Part shown: positions 1-7,896 of the stretch, one piece after another | Layout of the letters: every line of letters starts with the position of its first letter | Numbering within the stretch: position 1 is the stretch's first letter | Origin: OMIS01 sp044350895 | Lineage (GTDB): Bacteria > Patescibacteriota > Microgenomatia > UBA1400 > PJMF01 | Direction of reading: 5' to 3' | NCBI GenBank assembly: GCA_044350895.1 | Contig: JBILGT010000004.1 | Location: forward strand, 6,825 to 70,824 | DNA length: 64,000 bases | Notes under the pieces: generated by a model | Seen by the model: only the letters and a program-made list of their open reading frames with translations | What the model was told of the DNA's origin: nothing | Database searches by the model: none | Made by a program: the position numbers and the translations under genes

Positions 1-1
1 T

Positions 2-55
2 TCCATGTCACAGATTAGTCTTGAAGATTTGACAGCAAGTGAACTTGGCTTTTAA
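2..55 (+). CDS. 3' end of an upstream gene (partial)
   Basis: An open frame enters from the left edge and ends at a TAA at 53-55. The last residues read LTASELGF. Only 17 codons are visible, so no family can be assigned. The frame is suggested by its being open from the window edge and by the promoter-like sequence that follows the stop; it could be chance. Confidence 0.35.
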   Translation, partial: SMSQISLEDLTASELGF

Positions 56-66
56 TAAAATCAGTT

Positions 67-83
67 TATAATCCGCCTATAAT
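67..83 (+). promoter_or_regulatory. Two candidate -10 boxes before the first kinase-like gene
   Basis: Two perfect TATAAT hexamers lie at 67-72 and 78-83, 19-35 bp before the ATG at 102. An AAGG Shine-Dalgarno-like stretch sits just before that ATG. No convincing -35 box was identified. Confidence 0.5.
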
Positions 84-101
84 TAGTTGAAAAAGCAAGG
101 T

Positions 102-1283
102 ATGAGTAAGCTTACAGAGCTCAATAAAGTGTCAAGATCTGAATGGGATTTTATCAAGGATGGAGCAAAATCTGATCTCCAAAGAGCTGAAATGCGCCTG
201 AGTAACCATGAGTCTTGGGAGGATTTTAAACTTACTTCAACAATACTTCTGCGCCAGTTGTGGCAAAACAAACTCTATCGCTCTGAGAGAAGAGAGTTCA
301 GAGAAACATTTGGTGATTCTCGCAAAGCTTCAAACGAACTTTTCTCTTTATTTTTCATTAATTTGCTTGCTGAATATTGGGACAAAATCAATAAGCCAAA
401 ATTGCCCTCGCTTATCCTTGATGGTCCAGTGCGGTCTGGTACTAGTACCCAAGCAGAACTTTGGCAAAAGTATTTTGACTTTGAATCTCTGCAAATGGGA
501 ATGATGTTTCGAGCAATTGCTTTTATTTCTCAAATGAATGGATTAACTCCTCCAGAGGTAATCAAACTTACCAAAGGAGGGTATTTTCACTTTTGTATTC
601 GATTCCAGGATGATCAGCCAACTTTTGAGGTATCGTGTACCCATCCTGATCATCAATTTCTGCAAAATATAGAAAAATCTCAGTTTGGTATTTTGCGCAC
701 TTCAGAAATTGACAAATATGCTTCTTCACTCAATTCTGATCCAGAACGTGCTGTAGAAAAAATGGTAGTAAATGCAGTCAATATGTATCTTGAAAAAAAT
801 AATGGTGTAGTAATGGAAGGCCGCAATTTAGCATCGATAATACCATCTTTTTCGCTAAGAGCATTCTATCTTGCGGTGAGCGATGAAGAAGCAAAACGAC
901 GGGAAGTAGAGAGTGTTAAACGACAGAGTAAAAAGAGTGGAAACCCACCACCTTCAGATGAAGAGTTGGCTCGATTGGCGCAAATGGTTGTGGAAAGAAA
1001 TGCAAGTGACACGCGCAATGGAATTTTGCTATCACCCGAGGATGCTTTTAGGTCAGAAAAATATACGGCTATATATAATACAGGCGAAGGTGGCCCATAT
1101 TATTTATTTAACTCAATGGTAAATGTGCATGACATTATTAGGCTTGATGACCTTTTTATTCCCAATATTTATGCATATATGCGGCTGGTACTTTTCACAG
1201 GATATTCTGAACTACCAAGTAATTCACTGATGCACTTTTCGCGCAGAAGAAATCGAGAGCCAGGTAATAGGGCGTTGGCATAA
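102..1283 (+). CDS. Cytidylate-kinase-like protein, divergent P-loop (copy 1)
   Basis: Protein of 393 aa. The centre resembles cytidylate kinase: a P-loop-like GPVRSGTSTQ near residue 107, then EGRN near residue 240 (compare EGRD in Cmk), a downstream RR-type basic stretch, and ERNASDTRNGILLSPEDA matching the Cmk R-D-R lid and the following DA. The P-loop lysine is replaced by threonine (GTS instead of GKS), so phosphate binding may be altered or lost. The N-terminal ~100 residues and the C-terminus have no recognised domain. ATG 102 is preferred over the TTG at 87 because AAGG lies at good spacing. A second Cmk-like gene follows after 91 bp on the same strand. NMP-kinase ancestry is fairly clear; catalytic activity is uncertain. 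Confidence 0.6.
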   Translation: MSKLTELNKVSRSEWDFIKDGAKSDLQRAEMRLSNHESWEDFKLTSTILLRQLWQNKLYRSERREFRETFGDSRKASNELFSLFFINLLAEYWDKINKPKLPSLILDGPVRSGTSTQAELWQKYFDFESLQMGMMFRAIAFISQMNGLTPPEVIKLTKGGYFHFCIRFQDDQPTFEVSCTHPDHQFLQNIEKSQFGILRTSEIDKYASSLNSDPERAVEKMVVNAVNMYLEKNNGVVMEGRNLASIIPSFSLRAFYLAVSDEEAKRREVESVKRQSKKSGNPPPSDEELARLAQMVVERNASDTRNGILLSPEDAFRSEKYTAIYNTGEGGPYYLFNSMVNVHDIIRLDDLFIPNIYAYMRLVLFTGYSELPSNSLMHFSRRRNREPGNRALA

Positions 1284-1374
1284 GAATCTTTTCACTGCTG
1301 ATTTAATATAATTTTCTGATACAATAGTTAACTTTGTAGGAAATAATTAAACCCATAATAATATAATAGGGGTT

Positions 1375-2448
1375 TTGAATAAAGTAGAAATGAAATTAGT
1401 TGAACAGACTTTTACTGAACGAGAAGCTCAGGCGTGTAATACCATCATTGATGTACGCAAACAATTTTTAGGAGTATATCCTTGGCAAATCATTGTTGGT
1501 TTGGATGGCGGTATGGCTACAGGAAAAGGCGTTCAAGCCAGAATCCATCGTGAAAGCGGTTTTTTGATAGCAAGTAGTGGTGGTTTTTATCGAGCTTGTG
1601 CTTGGTTATGTTGCTACCTCAATATTTTTGATGCTGAGAAAATCTCCACTTCTTTGCATGAGATTGCACAACAGAGAGCCCAGGGGAACGACACTGGTGC
1701 GGCAGAACTTCATGCTGAACTAAAAGCATATATCTACTCTAAAGAAGAGTTGATGATTCATCTGATCCAAGACGTTCAGCTTGATTTGGTTACAAATGAT
1801 AATACAGAACAAGTAGTAGTAAAACATCCATTTTTGGGAGCACAACAGTTCGCACTTGATGCAAAAGTTGTTCTGAGACAGCCACATGTAGAAGAAGTTA
1901 CAAAAATCCTCAGTGGCTTGCAGCGAGTTACAAGTGTTGTTGATCTGCAAATTAGAAGCTTGGCACAGCGAACACATCGCTTCTTTGGTGAAGGAAGAGA
2001 CAAACGAGCAAATCTGTCAGGACTTGAGAATACTTGGATTGGATATACTGCGGTTACCCCAAAAGTGCGTAATCAGCGTGAAGTGCAGCGGAGAAAAGAG
2101 CAGCTTGGTGTACGAAACTTATCTAGAGCTGATGAACATGCTGCAATTATGCAAGCTCAGGCTCGTGATGAATCGGATATGAGTCCACAGCGAAAATTTG
2201 GCCGATTACTCCGTAGGGATGAAGCACTAAAATCAGGGGCATATGACGGATTTATTGATACAACAAATTTTACACCGTGTGAAGTTGCGCTCATAACATA
2301 TTGGTTTTTGGCAAATCACTTTGCACCAAACTCACCATTTGCATTCTCCATAATGAAAGAAATCGAGCAAACCTATGTGGTAGATAGTAAGCGAAGTGTA
2401 CTTAAACTCCAACGTAAACATAACCTCGTATATGCAGGTGCAGACTAG
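1375..2448 (+). CDS. Cytidylate-kinase-like protein, divergent (copy 2)
   Basis: Protein of 357 aa from a TTG at 1375 (AGGGG just upstream); ATG 1390 is the alternative. GGMATGKGVQA near residue 45 is a P-loop with the lysine kept but the following Ser/Thr replaced by Gly. LIASSGGFYRA resembles the Cmk substrate segment (YLDTGAMYRA in typical enzymes). FGEGRDKRANLSGLE matches the EGRD region, and RDESDMSPQRKFGRLLRRDE followed by GFIDTT resembles the lid and the IDT that ends the Cmk fold. A long insertion separates the first and second halves. It ends 4 bp inside the convergent hisS gene. Together with the gene before it, this is a pair of mutually dissimilar Cmk relatives. Confidence 0.6.
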   Translation: MNKVEMKLVEQTFTEREAQACNTIIDVRKQFLGVYPWQIIVGLDGGMATGKGVQARIHRESGFLIASSGGFYRACAWLCCYLNIFDAEKISTSLHEIAQQRAQGNDTGAAELHAELKAYIYSKEELMIHLIQDVQLDLVTNDNTEQVVVKHPFLGAQQFALDAKVVLRQPHVEEVTKILSGLQRVTSVVDLQIRSLAQRTHRFFGEGRDKRANLSGLENTWIGYTAVTPKVRNQREVQRRKEQLGVRNLSRADEHAAIMQAQARDESDMSPQRKFGRLLRRDEALKSGAYDGFIDTTNFTPCEVALITYWFLANHFAPNSPFAFSIMKEIEQTYVVDSKRSVLKLQRKHNLVYAGAD

Positions 2449-3686
2449 CCGCTACATTTTTCAATGAGCTCTTCTACAGTACAGCTCACTTGATCTCCAG
2501 TTTTCATGTTTTTCAATGCAACTGTGTTCTCCGCCATTTCTGTTTCACCAATGATAACAACATAGAGAATTTTCTTTTGGTCGGCCAGTTTGAACTGTTT
2601 ACCCAGTTTATCAACAGCAGGGTAGACCTCCGTTTTAATGCCGCTGGTACGAAGTTGTGTTGCAACTTTAAGTGAGGTTGCAGCGTACTGTTCTTCAAAT
2701 ACTGTAACAAGCACTTGTGATCCCAAACTTTCAGCGGGGAGCAGCTTCAGTTCATCCAAAACTTCTACAGTACGATCGAAGCCGACCGCGAATCCAACAG
2801 CGGGCATTTGATAGCCAGAGAGTTGGTTGATGAGATTGTCATAGCGACCGCCGCCACCCAAAGAACCACTTGGATATTCGGGTACTCGTGACTCAAAAAT
2901 AAGTCCGGTGTAGTAATCTAAGCCGCGAGCAAGGTTGGGGTTAAATTTGAGTGCAGCAGTAGGCACACCCAGTGCTGTAGCCTTGTCTACGATCTGCTGT
3001 AATTGTGCTGATGGTGTGACCTTTTGCAGTTCGCTGAGGAGCTTATCTGCTGCTGTTTGGGTAAGGCCCTTCGTGACAAGTTCGGCAGCTACTTCCGCAG
3101 GTGTTTGCTTATCAAGTTTATCAATTGATTGTGTCAATGACATCACTGTAACTTCGGGTGTAGAAAATGGTGTCAAAAATGACATGAGCGTCTCGCGGTC
3201 ATTGATCTCAATCACTACATTGGCGAGTCCCAGCTCTTTGTAGACAGAGTAGAAAACTGCCAAAACTTCAGCATCTGCCAAAGAATCGGTACTGCCAAAA
3301 ATGTCACAATCACTTTGTGTAAATTCGCGGTAGCGACCTTTCTGCGGTTTGTCGGCACGGAAAACATTTTGGATTTGATAGCGACGGAAGTAGCGTGGCA
3401 ACTCACCTTGATACTGGTAGAGAATACGGGCAGTTGGCACAGTCTGGTCATACCGCAAGGCAATATCGCGATCGCCTCGGTCTTTGAAATTGTAGACTAG
3501 TTTGTCGGCTTCGTCGCCGTATTTACCAAGCAAAAGCTCTGCATATTCCAAAGTAGGAGTTTCAATAGGTTCGAAACCGAACTTCTCGTAGACTGCCTTC
3601 ATTTTGGCAATAACGTAGTCACGCTTGCGCTTTTCTTCTGGTAAAAAGTCTCGAAAGCCTTTTAATGTTTGTACTGGTGATGACAT
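2445..3686 (-). CDS. hisS: Histidyl-tRNA synthetase
   Basis: Class II aminoacyl-tRNA synthetase of 413 aa that charges tRNA-His. Visible motifs: KGFRDFLP near residue 9, motif 2 NVFRADKPQKGRYREF at about 107-122, the HisRS signature ARGLDYYTG at 253-261, GGGGRYDNL at 277-285 and motif 3 AVGFDR. A C-terminal anticodon-binding domain follows. ATG 3686 is chosen over more upstream codons because AAGGAAT lies just before it and the family's N-terminus (MSSPVQTLKG) starts there. The 5' region carries a histidine leader peptide and an intrinsic terminator, described separately, so transcription is probably attenuated by tRNA-His charging. Confidence 0.97.
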   Translation of the reverse strand: MSSPVQTLKGFRDFLPEEKRKRDYVIAKMKAVYEKFGFEPIETPTLEYAELLLGKYGDEADKLVYNFKDRGDRDIALRYDQTVPTARILYQYQGELPRYFRRYQIQNVFRADKPQKGRYREFTQSDCDIFGSTDSLADAEVLAVFYSVYKELGLANVVIEINDRETLMSFLTPFSTPEVTVMSLTQSIDKLDKQTPAEVAAELVTKGLTQTAADKLLSELQKVTPSAQLQQIVDKATALGVPTAALKFNPNLARGLDYYTGLIFESRVPEYPSGSLGGGGRYDNLINQLSGYQMPAVGFAVGFDRTVEVLDELKLLPAESLGSQVLVTVFEEQYAATSLKVATQLRTSGIKTEVYPAVDKLGKQFKLADQKKILYVVIIGETEMAENTVALKNMKTGDQVSCTVEELIEKCSG

Positions 3687-3760
3687 AGATTCCTTTTTTA
3701 AAGAAAGATTTATTCTCATTCGACACGGCAAACAACATTTGCCTTGATGACCTCACTATC

Positions 3761-3789
3761 CATTATCACTGACGATTTCACTAGGTCAA
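3761..3789 (-). promoter_or_regulatory. Possible internal promoter of hisS
   Basis: On the minus strand TTGACC (3789-3784) is followed after 17 bp by ATAATG (3766-3761), downstream of the attenuator. If real, it would give basal hisS expression independent of attenuation. The match is fair, and no function beyond that is implied. A separate hairpin (GGCAAA/TTTGCC, 3727-3743) lies between it and the start codon. Confidence 0.35.
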
Positions 3790-3863
3790 TGACGTTCGGT
3801 CAACAGTCTTCATATCGAATAAATTTTTCCCTTTCATTTATATTATTTTTTACTACTAGATAC

Positions 3864-3886
3864 AAAAAAACCGCTCGGGAGCGGTT
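3864..3886 (-). terminator. Intrinsic terminator (attenuator) in the hisS leader
   Basis: Read on the minus strand, AACCGCTC and GAGCGGTT form an 8-bp GC-rich stem (3869-3886), followed by a run of seven T residues (3870-3864). It sits 33 nt after the stop codon of the His-rich leader peptide and about 180 nt before hisS. A competing antiterminator is visible: GGTGGTTTGTA (minus strand 3916-3906) can pair with TACAACCGC (3889-3881), which includes the 5' arm of the terminator. Confidence 0.85.
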
Positions 3887-3918
3887 GTATTTACTTTCAA
3901 GACACTACAAACCACCCC

Positions 3919-3969
3919 TCAATCGAGAGTATGGTGATGATGAGTAGTGATGACGATTTGTGTAGTCAT
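3919..3969 (-). CDS. Histidine leader peptide of hisS (16 aa)
   Basis: The minus strand encodes MTTQIVITTHHHHTLD and then TGA, with four consecutive His codons (CAT CAT CAC CAT). This is the layout of the classical his-operon leader peptide: a short ORF with a run of regulatory codons, followed by a terminator and an alternative pairing. The start codon lies 8 nt after a perfect TATAAT, so the mRNA would begin at or next to the AUG with little or no Shine-Dalgarno sequence. The His-codon segment can pair with the GGTG just after the stop, giving the expected 1:2, 2:3 and 3:4 alternatives. Ribosome-mediated attenuation is inferred from this architecture. Confidence 0.85.
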   Translation of the reverse strand: MTTQIVITTHHHHTLD

Positions 3970-3977
3970 AAAAAACA

Positions 3978-3983
3978 ATTATA
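3978..3983 (-). promoter_or_regulatory. -10 box of the hisS leader transcript
   Basis: Perfect TATAAT on the minus strand, 8 nt upstream of the leader-peptide ATG and downstream of the preceding aminopeptidase stop codon. A weak TTTAGG lies 17 bp upstream as a candidate -35. Start-site spacing predicts a leaderless or nearly leaderless RNA. Confidence 0.7.
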
Positions 3984-4012
3984 TCATGATCCCTTTTTAT
4001 CCTAAAGTTGTA

Positions 4013-5017
4013 TTAGCTGGGGAATACAAAAACACGATTGGCGAGGATCTTCTCTGAATCAAATAAAACAGTAGGTTCTGAGATCAAACCATCAATGTGA
4101 ATCGGTACGTTGTTTTCACCACCAATCGCACTGGAATTACCAAATGCGACGTGGACAGTGCCATAGGCTTTTTCTGCTTCCAGAAGATTCTGAGAAATAC
4201 TTGCCGCTGGATTGGTTCCGATGCCAATTTCCGCAACGATTCTGCCAGCTTCTCCAAACTGATTCAGCTTATTCCACAACCGTTGAGCAGCTGTGCCACC
4301 TTCTATTTTTGTGGCGACACCATTCTGAATAGTCACGGTGATAGGAGCATCAAGGATGTCATCGGCAATTGAGCCATCTATGACTAATGTGCCATTGGTG
4401 GAGCCGAGCAGTGGGGCATAGAACACCTCTCCTGCAGGAAGATTGCCTGTTTCACCAGGAAGTATGAACCCTGAGTCATTGATGACTCCAGTTTGGCGTA
4501 CACGAGCGGTAAGATTTGTTCCCTGAATGCTGGTGACAGTGACTTGTTCCGTTTTTTGTAAAAGATCTTTAAGCGTAGTCCCAAGTTCTCGAATTGAATC
4601 ATATGGAATACTGAGTGCTCGCATAATCAGTTCATGATCAGCTCCAGGTAGACTTGCACCACGGCCATTATTGAGTCTGGCAGCCTTGCCTGCGGCAGTG
4701 TGGGTGAGGGAAAAAACTGTCTGTAAAATGACGATTGAAGCTTGTTCAGCAGCAGTGACAAGTTCAGTTGGTGGTTCTTCACCAGATCGTGTCATCTCAG
4801 AAATAACAATTAGATCAATGGGAAGTCCAAGTTCTTTGGCAGACTCAAACCAAATGGCGGCTTCATTTTGTAACATGCGTTCATCCGCCACAATCAACAC
4901 AGAATCTGAAGGTGTGTAGCCCAAATTTAACTCTAAAATTTGTTTCCCGAGCGCTGCTTCATGAGGGGTGAGTGGGCGGATTGAATACTCTTGGTTGAGT
5001 CGTTGGGAAATTTTCAT
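4013..5017 (-). CDS. M29-like (thermophilic-type) metallo-aminopeptidase
   Basis: Protein of 334 aa resembling the aminopeptidase T/PepS family, which removes N-terminal residues from peptides with two bound metal ions. Supporting segments are GETGNLPAGEVFYAP, AEIGIGTNP, LEAEKAYGTVHVAFGNS and NVPIHIDG near the C-terminus; these contain the conserved Glu and His positions of the family. It is somewhat shorter than typical M29 enzymes (about 370-410 aa), mainly at the N-terminal side. It is transcribed divergently from the MazG-like gene with 42 bp between the start codons. The family is likely; the substrate is unknown. Confidence 0.75.
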   Translation of the reverse strand: MKISQRLNQEYSIRPLTPHEAALGKQILELNLGYTPSDSVLIVADERMLQNEAAIWFESAKELGLPIDLIVISEMTRSGEEPPTELVTAAEQASIVILQTVFSLTHTAAGKAARLNNGRGASLPGADHELIMRALSIPYDSIRELGTTLKDLLQKTEQVTVTSIQGTNLTARVRQTGVINDSGFILPGETGNLPAGEVFYAPLLGSTNGTLVIDGSIADDILDAPITVTIQNGVATKIEGGTAAQRLWNKLNQFGEAGRIVAEIGIGTNPAASISQNLLEAEKAYGTVHVAFGNSSAIGGENNVPIHIDGLISEPTVLFDSEKILANRVFVFPS

Positions 5018-5046
5018 AAGTATCGTGATTTTATCACCCAGAGTGC

Positions 5047-5055
5047 TATTATAAA
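5047..5055. promoter_or_regulatory. Shared AT-rich core of a divergent promoter
   Basis: CTATTATAAAC provides TATTAT on the plus strand (5047-5052), 7 nt before the ATG at 5060, and TATAAT on the minus strand (5053-5048), upstream of the ATG at 5017. The plus-strand transcript is predicted to be leaderless. Confidence 0.5.
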
Positions 5056-5059
5056 CACC

Positions 5060-5434
5060 ATGAATGAGTTTAAAAATTTAACCAAAAGGATTATTCAATT
5101 TCGCAAAGCACGCGGCTGGAAAAAGTATCATGGTCCAAAAGATATGGCGTTGGGAATGCTCATCGAAGCTGCTGAGTTTGCTGAGTTGGTGCAATATTTT
5201 ACAGGCACTGAGTTGAAAAAGCGGATCAAAGAGCGAAAAGAAGCACTGGCTGATGAACTGGTGGATGTCTTGTGGTGGGTGCTTTTGAACGCCCATGATT
5301 TGGGAATAGATATTCAAGAAGCATTTGAGCGAAAGATTGCTAAAAATGCAAAGAAGTACCCGCCGCTGGAAGATCCCAGGACAGGTGAAGTGGGTAAAGG
5401 ATTCGAAATAGATAAAAAAATGAAAAGTGAGTAG
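5060..5434 (+). CDS. MazG-like nucleotide pyrophosphohydrolase
   Basis: Protein of 124 aa of the all-alpha NTP pyrophosphohydrolase type, expected to hydrolyse (d)NTPs to NMP and pyrophosphate. The metal-binding signature is visible as EAAEFAELVQYF near residue 30 and DELVDVLWWVL near residue 65, i.e. the ExxE and ExxD helices, followed by FERKIAKNAKKYP, the usual basic C-terminal segment. Its length fits single-domain MazG-like or dCTPase-like enzymes. ATG 5060 follows the -10 box directly and agrees with the family start. Nucleotide specificity cannot be read from the sequence. Confidence 0.85.
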   Translation: MNEFKNLTKRIIQFRKARGWKKYHGPKDMALGMLIEAAEFAELVQYFTGTELKKRIKERKEALADELVDVLWWVLLNAHDLGIDIQEAFERKIAKNAKKYPPLEDPRTGEVGKGFEIDKKMKSE

Positions 5435-5464
5435 TTTTCAGTGCTACAATATGCGTGTGTTTTT

Positions 5465-5537
5465 GGGCCTGTAGCTCATCTGGTAGAGCGTTGCATTCGC
5501 ATTGCAGAGGTGGTCGGTTCAAGTCCGATCAGGTCCA
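5465..5537 (+). tRNA. tRNA-Ala (anticodon CGC)
   Basis: Cloverleaf of 73 nt: acceptor GGGCCTG/CAGGTCC, D arm GCTC/GAGC, anticodon stem TTGCA/TGCAG around the loop TTCGCAT (anticodon CGC), and T arm GTCGG/CCGAT with loop TTCAAGT. The acceptor has the G3:U70 pair that identifies alanine tRNAs. The discriminator is A and the CCA end is not encoded. Confidence 0.95.
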
Positions 5538-5565
5538 CAACTTACAAATTTTGAGTGAGGAATAT

Positions 5566-5859
5566 ATGCAAAATTTTGAACAAGAGCACATGGCATCTAT
5601 TGGACCTAATCTTAGTACACCTCTAACTGCAGATGAACTCAGTTTTGCCATTGACTTTGCGGCTGCACAAATCGTTTTTTCTGAACAAGTAAAGCATCCA
5701 CAATCTGAAAAATTTGCTCATGATTGGCAAGTAATATTGCTTGCACTTACAACAGACCGCGGTGCCAGTATACCGACTAGCAATATTAAATGGTGGGGTT
5801 GGCACCAGGTGAGATCACTCTTCACCACTGTGCAAGCAGAGCGATATAAAAAAGGGTAG
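5566..5859 (+). CDS. Hypothetical protein, 97 aa
   Basis: Small acidic-to-neutral protein with no signal peptide or membrane segment and no recognised domain. ATG 5566 is preceded by GAGG at good spacing. A longer frame running back through the tRNA gene is discounted. It ends 9 bp before a methyltransferase gene and is probably co-transcribed with it. Trp-rich segment NIKWWGWHQVRSLF near the C-terminus. Confidence 0.65.
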   Translation: MQNFEQEHMASIGPNLSTPLTADELSFAIDFAAAQIVFSEQVKHPQSEKFAHDWQVILLALTTDRGASIPTSNIKWWGWHQVRSLFTTVQAERYKKG

Positions 5860-5868
5860 AATCTAGAT

Positions 5869-6801
5869 ATGCAAAATGAACAAGAATTTTCAATTGTGAC
5901 ACCAAGTGGCTGGAGTGACTACAAACTGATTGATAGTGGTGATGGTGAAAAATTGGAACAATTTGGTGAGTATCGTTTGGTACGTCCAGATCCACAAATT
6001 TTGTGGCAGCGTTCTCAACCTCAAGCAGAATGGCAGAACTGTGCTGCGTTTTTTGAGCGCTCATTTGAAGATAAGGGTGACTGGAGAATGCGCACCAAAA
6101 TGAAAGATGAGTGGCCAATGCACTGGCGTGATCTCACCTTTATGGCAAAACTCTCACCGTTCAAACACACGGGAATTTTCCCAGAACAGAGTGGACACTG
6201 GCAGTGGTTTCGAGAAATTCTTGAATCAAAAATTGAGAATTGGAAGAGTGGGGGATCTACTGAAGGGGAGCGACCACACATTTTAAATCTCTTTGCGTAT
6301 ACTGGTGGCGCAAGTATTGTGGCAGCCAAAACGGGGGCAAAAGTTACTCATGTTGATGCGTCACGTTCGTCAATTGGATGGGCGAAGAAAAACCAAGCTG
6401 CCTCTGGATTGGATGAGCGCTCAATACGATGGATACTCGATGATGTGGTGACATTTGTGGGACGTGAAGTAAAACGCGAAACACGTTACGATGGCATTAT
6501 TTTAGATCCACCTATTTATGGACATGGACCAAATGGTGAGCGCTGGGATTTTAAAAAGTCATTGCCAGTTTTGCTTGATTTATGCCGACAAGTTCTGGTA
6601 CAGAAACCACAGTTTATTTTGATTAATGCCTACGCTGTCAGTACCTCAGCGGTTACGTTGGGTAATTTGCTAGAAGATACAATGAAAGGCAAGCAGGGTG
6701 TTGTTTCAATTGGGGAACTTGCTCTCCAACAAGAGCGTCCTGAAGCAGCAAAGCGATATCTTTCCACAGGAATTTGGGCTCGTTGGCAAGCAAACTACTA
6801 G
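5869..6801 (+). CDS. Class I SAM-dependent methyltransferase, RlmI/RlmK-like
   Basis: Protein of 310 aa. The SAM-binding motif I is LNLFAYTGGASIVAAKTGA near residue 145, followed by an acidic VTHVDAS and the catalytic-type DPPIYGHG near residue 220. The LFAYTGG...DPP pattern is that of the rRNA cytosine-C5/guanine methyltransferases related to RlmI and the PF10672 family. No PUA domain is seen at the N-terminus, which is a short beta-rich segment. Likely target is rRNA, by family analogy only. It follows the 97-aa gene after 9 bp. Confidence 0.8.
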   Translation: MQNEQEFSIVTPSGWSDYKLIDSGDGEKLEQFGEYRLVRPDPQILWQRSQPQAEWQNCAAFFERSFEDKGDWRMRTKMKDEWPMHWRDLTFMAKLSPFKHTGIFPEQSGHWQWFREILESKIENWKSGGSTEGERPHILNLFAYTGGASIVAAKTGAKVTHVDASRSSIGWAKKNQAASGLDERSIRWILDDVVTFVGREVKRETRYDGIILDPPIYGHGPNGERWDFKKSLPVLLDLCRQVLVQKPQFILINAYAVSTSAVTLGNLLEDTMKGKQGVVSIGELALQQERPEAAKRYLSTGIWARWQANY

Positions 6802-6810
6802 TTTTGAAAT

Positions 6811-7896
6811 TTAGGCCGTAACTTCTACAAGTGCGTCAGGCAAAAGCAGTACTGTATTCTCGTGGCGATAGCCAAATTGATTTTCTAGGTAAATTCCCGG
6901 TTCAATAGTAATCGCCATTCCCACAGCCAGTGGGGTGACACTATTTTTGTAGAGTGATGGTTGCTCATGAATTTCCAGCCCAAGTCCATGCCCGGTGGTA
7001 TGAATAAATTTATCGCCATATCCAGCTTCACTAATGACACTCCGCGCGGCAGCATCGAGATCGGCGGTAGTTACACTGCCACTTTTATTTTGCGTCGCAT
7101 CAAAGGCATTTTTGTATGCCTGTAAAACTGTTAATTCGATAGTAGTAAATTCTGCGGACGGGTTACTGCCATACCAAGTGGTGCGAGTCATATCAGCGCA
7201 GTAGTGGTCAACTTTAGCGCCAAGGTCAATCAAAATAACAGTTTCCTTTTTGAGTTTCGTAGCAGTCGGTTGGTGATGTGGAAGACTACTATGCGGCCCA
7301 AACGCCACAATACTGGGAAAGGCGAGTTCGCCTCCATTTTTTTTGATATAAGCTTCAATTTCATATGACAGTTCACGCTCAGTAATATCATCTAACACCA
7401 AACTAAGTGCGTGAGTGTATGCGTCTTTTGTCAGTTTTCCCGCGGCAGTAATTGCGCGTTGTTCTGCGAGATCTTTTATCTGTCTTAATTGCCAAATGTG
7501 TTGTCGCTCCAACGGTGTGAGCGTGAGTGACTGAAATGAAGTAAGTGCTTGGTATTCGTGCACAAATAAATTTCTCGTATCTATCAGCAATTCCTGAATA
7601 CCCTGGGTAAGTAAAAGCTGTACAGTGGTGTGTAAACCCTCTGGTGATGGCTGTGTTTGGTAGGTGATTCCTTGAAACTTTTCAATGGGTGAGAAAGATG
7701 CGTGCAGCATAACTACCTGTGAAGTGGTGATAAGCAGAAACGCTTCTCGTTCTTCAGGTACCAGTGTTACAAATCCAGTAAAGTAGGCAATATCGGCAGC
7801 TTTAGAAAGTAAAATACCTTGAGATGGTGTGAGAATTTTTTGAAGTGATCGAATGCGAGGTAAAAAATTATCGCTCATTTTGAGTGGCTTTGACAT
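6811..7896 (-). CDS. M24 family metallopeptidase (Xaa-Pro peptidase-like)
   Basis: Protein of 361 aa with an N-terminal creatinase-like domain and a C-terminal pita-bread domain. All five metal-ligand positions are visible: LIDLGAKVDHYCADMTRT (two Asp), TTGHGLGLEIHE (His), ITIEPGIY (Glu) and RHENTVLL (Glu). This matches proline dipeptidase/aminopeptidase P-like enzymes, which cut Xaa-Pro bonds with two Mn or Co ions. The start is either 7896 or ATG 7878; both overlap the 3' end of the upstream exported-protein gene, so translation may be coupled. No clear ribosome-binding site was seen. Confidence 0.9.
   Translation of the reverse strand: MSKPLKMSDNFLPRIRSLQKILTPSQGILLSKAADIAYFTGFVTLVPEEREAFLLITTSQVVMLHASFSPIEKFQGITYQTQPSPEGLHTTVQLLLTQGIQELLIDTRNLFVHEYQALTSFQSLTLTPLERQHIWQLRQIKDLAEQRAITAAGKLTKDAYTHALSLVLDDITERELSYEIEAYIKKNGGELAFPSIVAFGPHSSLPHHQPTATKLKKETVILIDLGAKVDHYCADMTRTTWYGSNPSAEFTTIELTVLQAYKNAFDATQNKSGSVTTADLDAAARSVISEAGYGDKFIHTTGHGLGLEIHEQPSLYKNSVTPLAVGMAITIEPGIYLENQFGYRHENTVLLLPDALVEVTA

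Noticed and set aside
3861..3920. T-box riboswitch before hisS
   Set aside because: GGGGTGG followed by a hairpin and T run recalls a T-box, but there is no ACC partner as in the conserved bulge, no recognisable Stem I, and the base after TGG does not fit a tRNA-His discriminator. The His-codon ORF explains the region better.
3744..3947. Plus-strand 67-codon frame in the hisS leader
   Set aside because: It overlaps the terminator and leader peptide on the opposite strand, has no ribosome site and encodes no recognisable protein.
5455..5565. N-terminal extension of the 97-aa gene through the tRNA
   Set aside because: It would translate the tRNA-Ala gene; ATG 5566 has a proper GAGG site.
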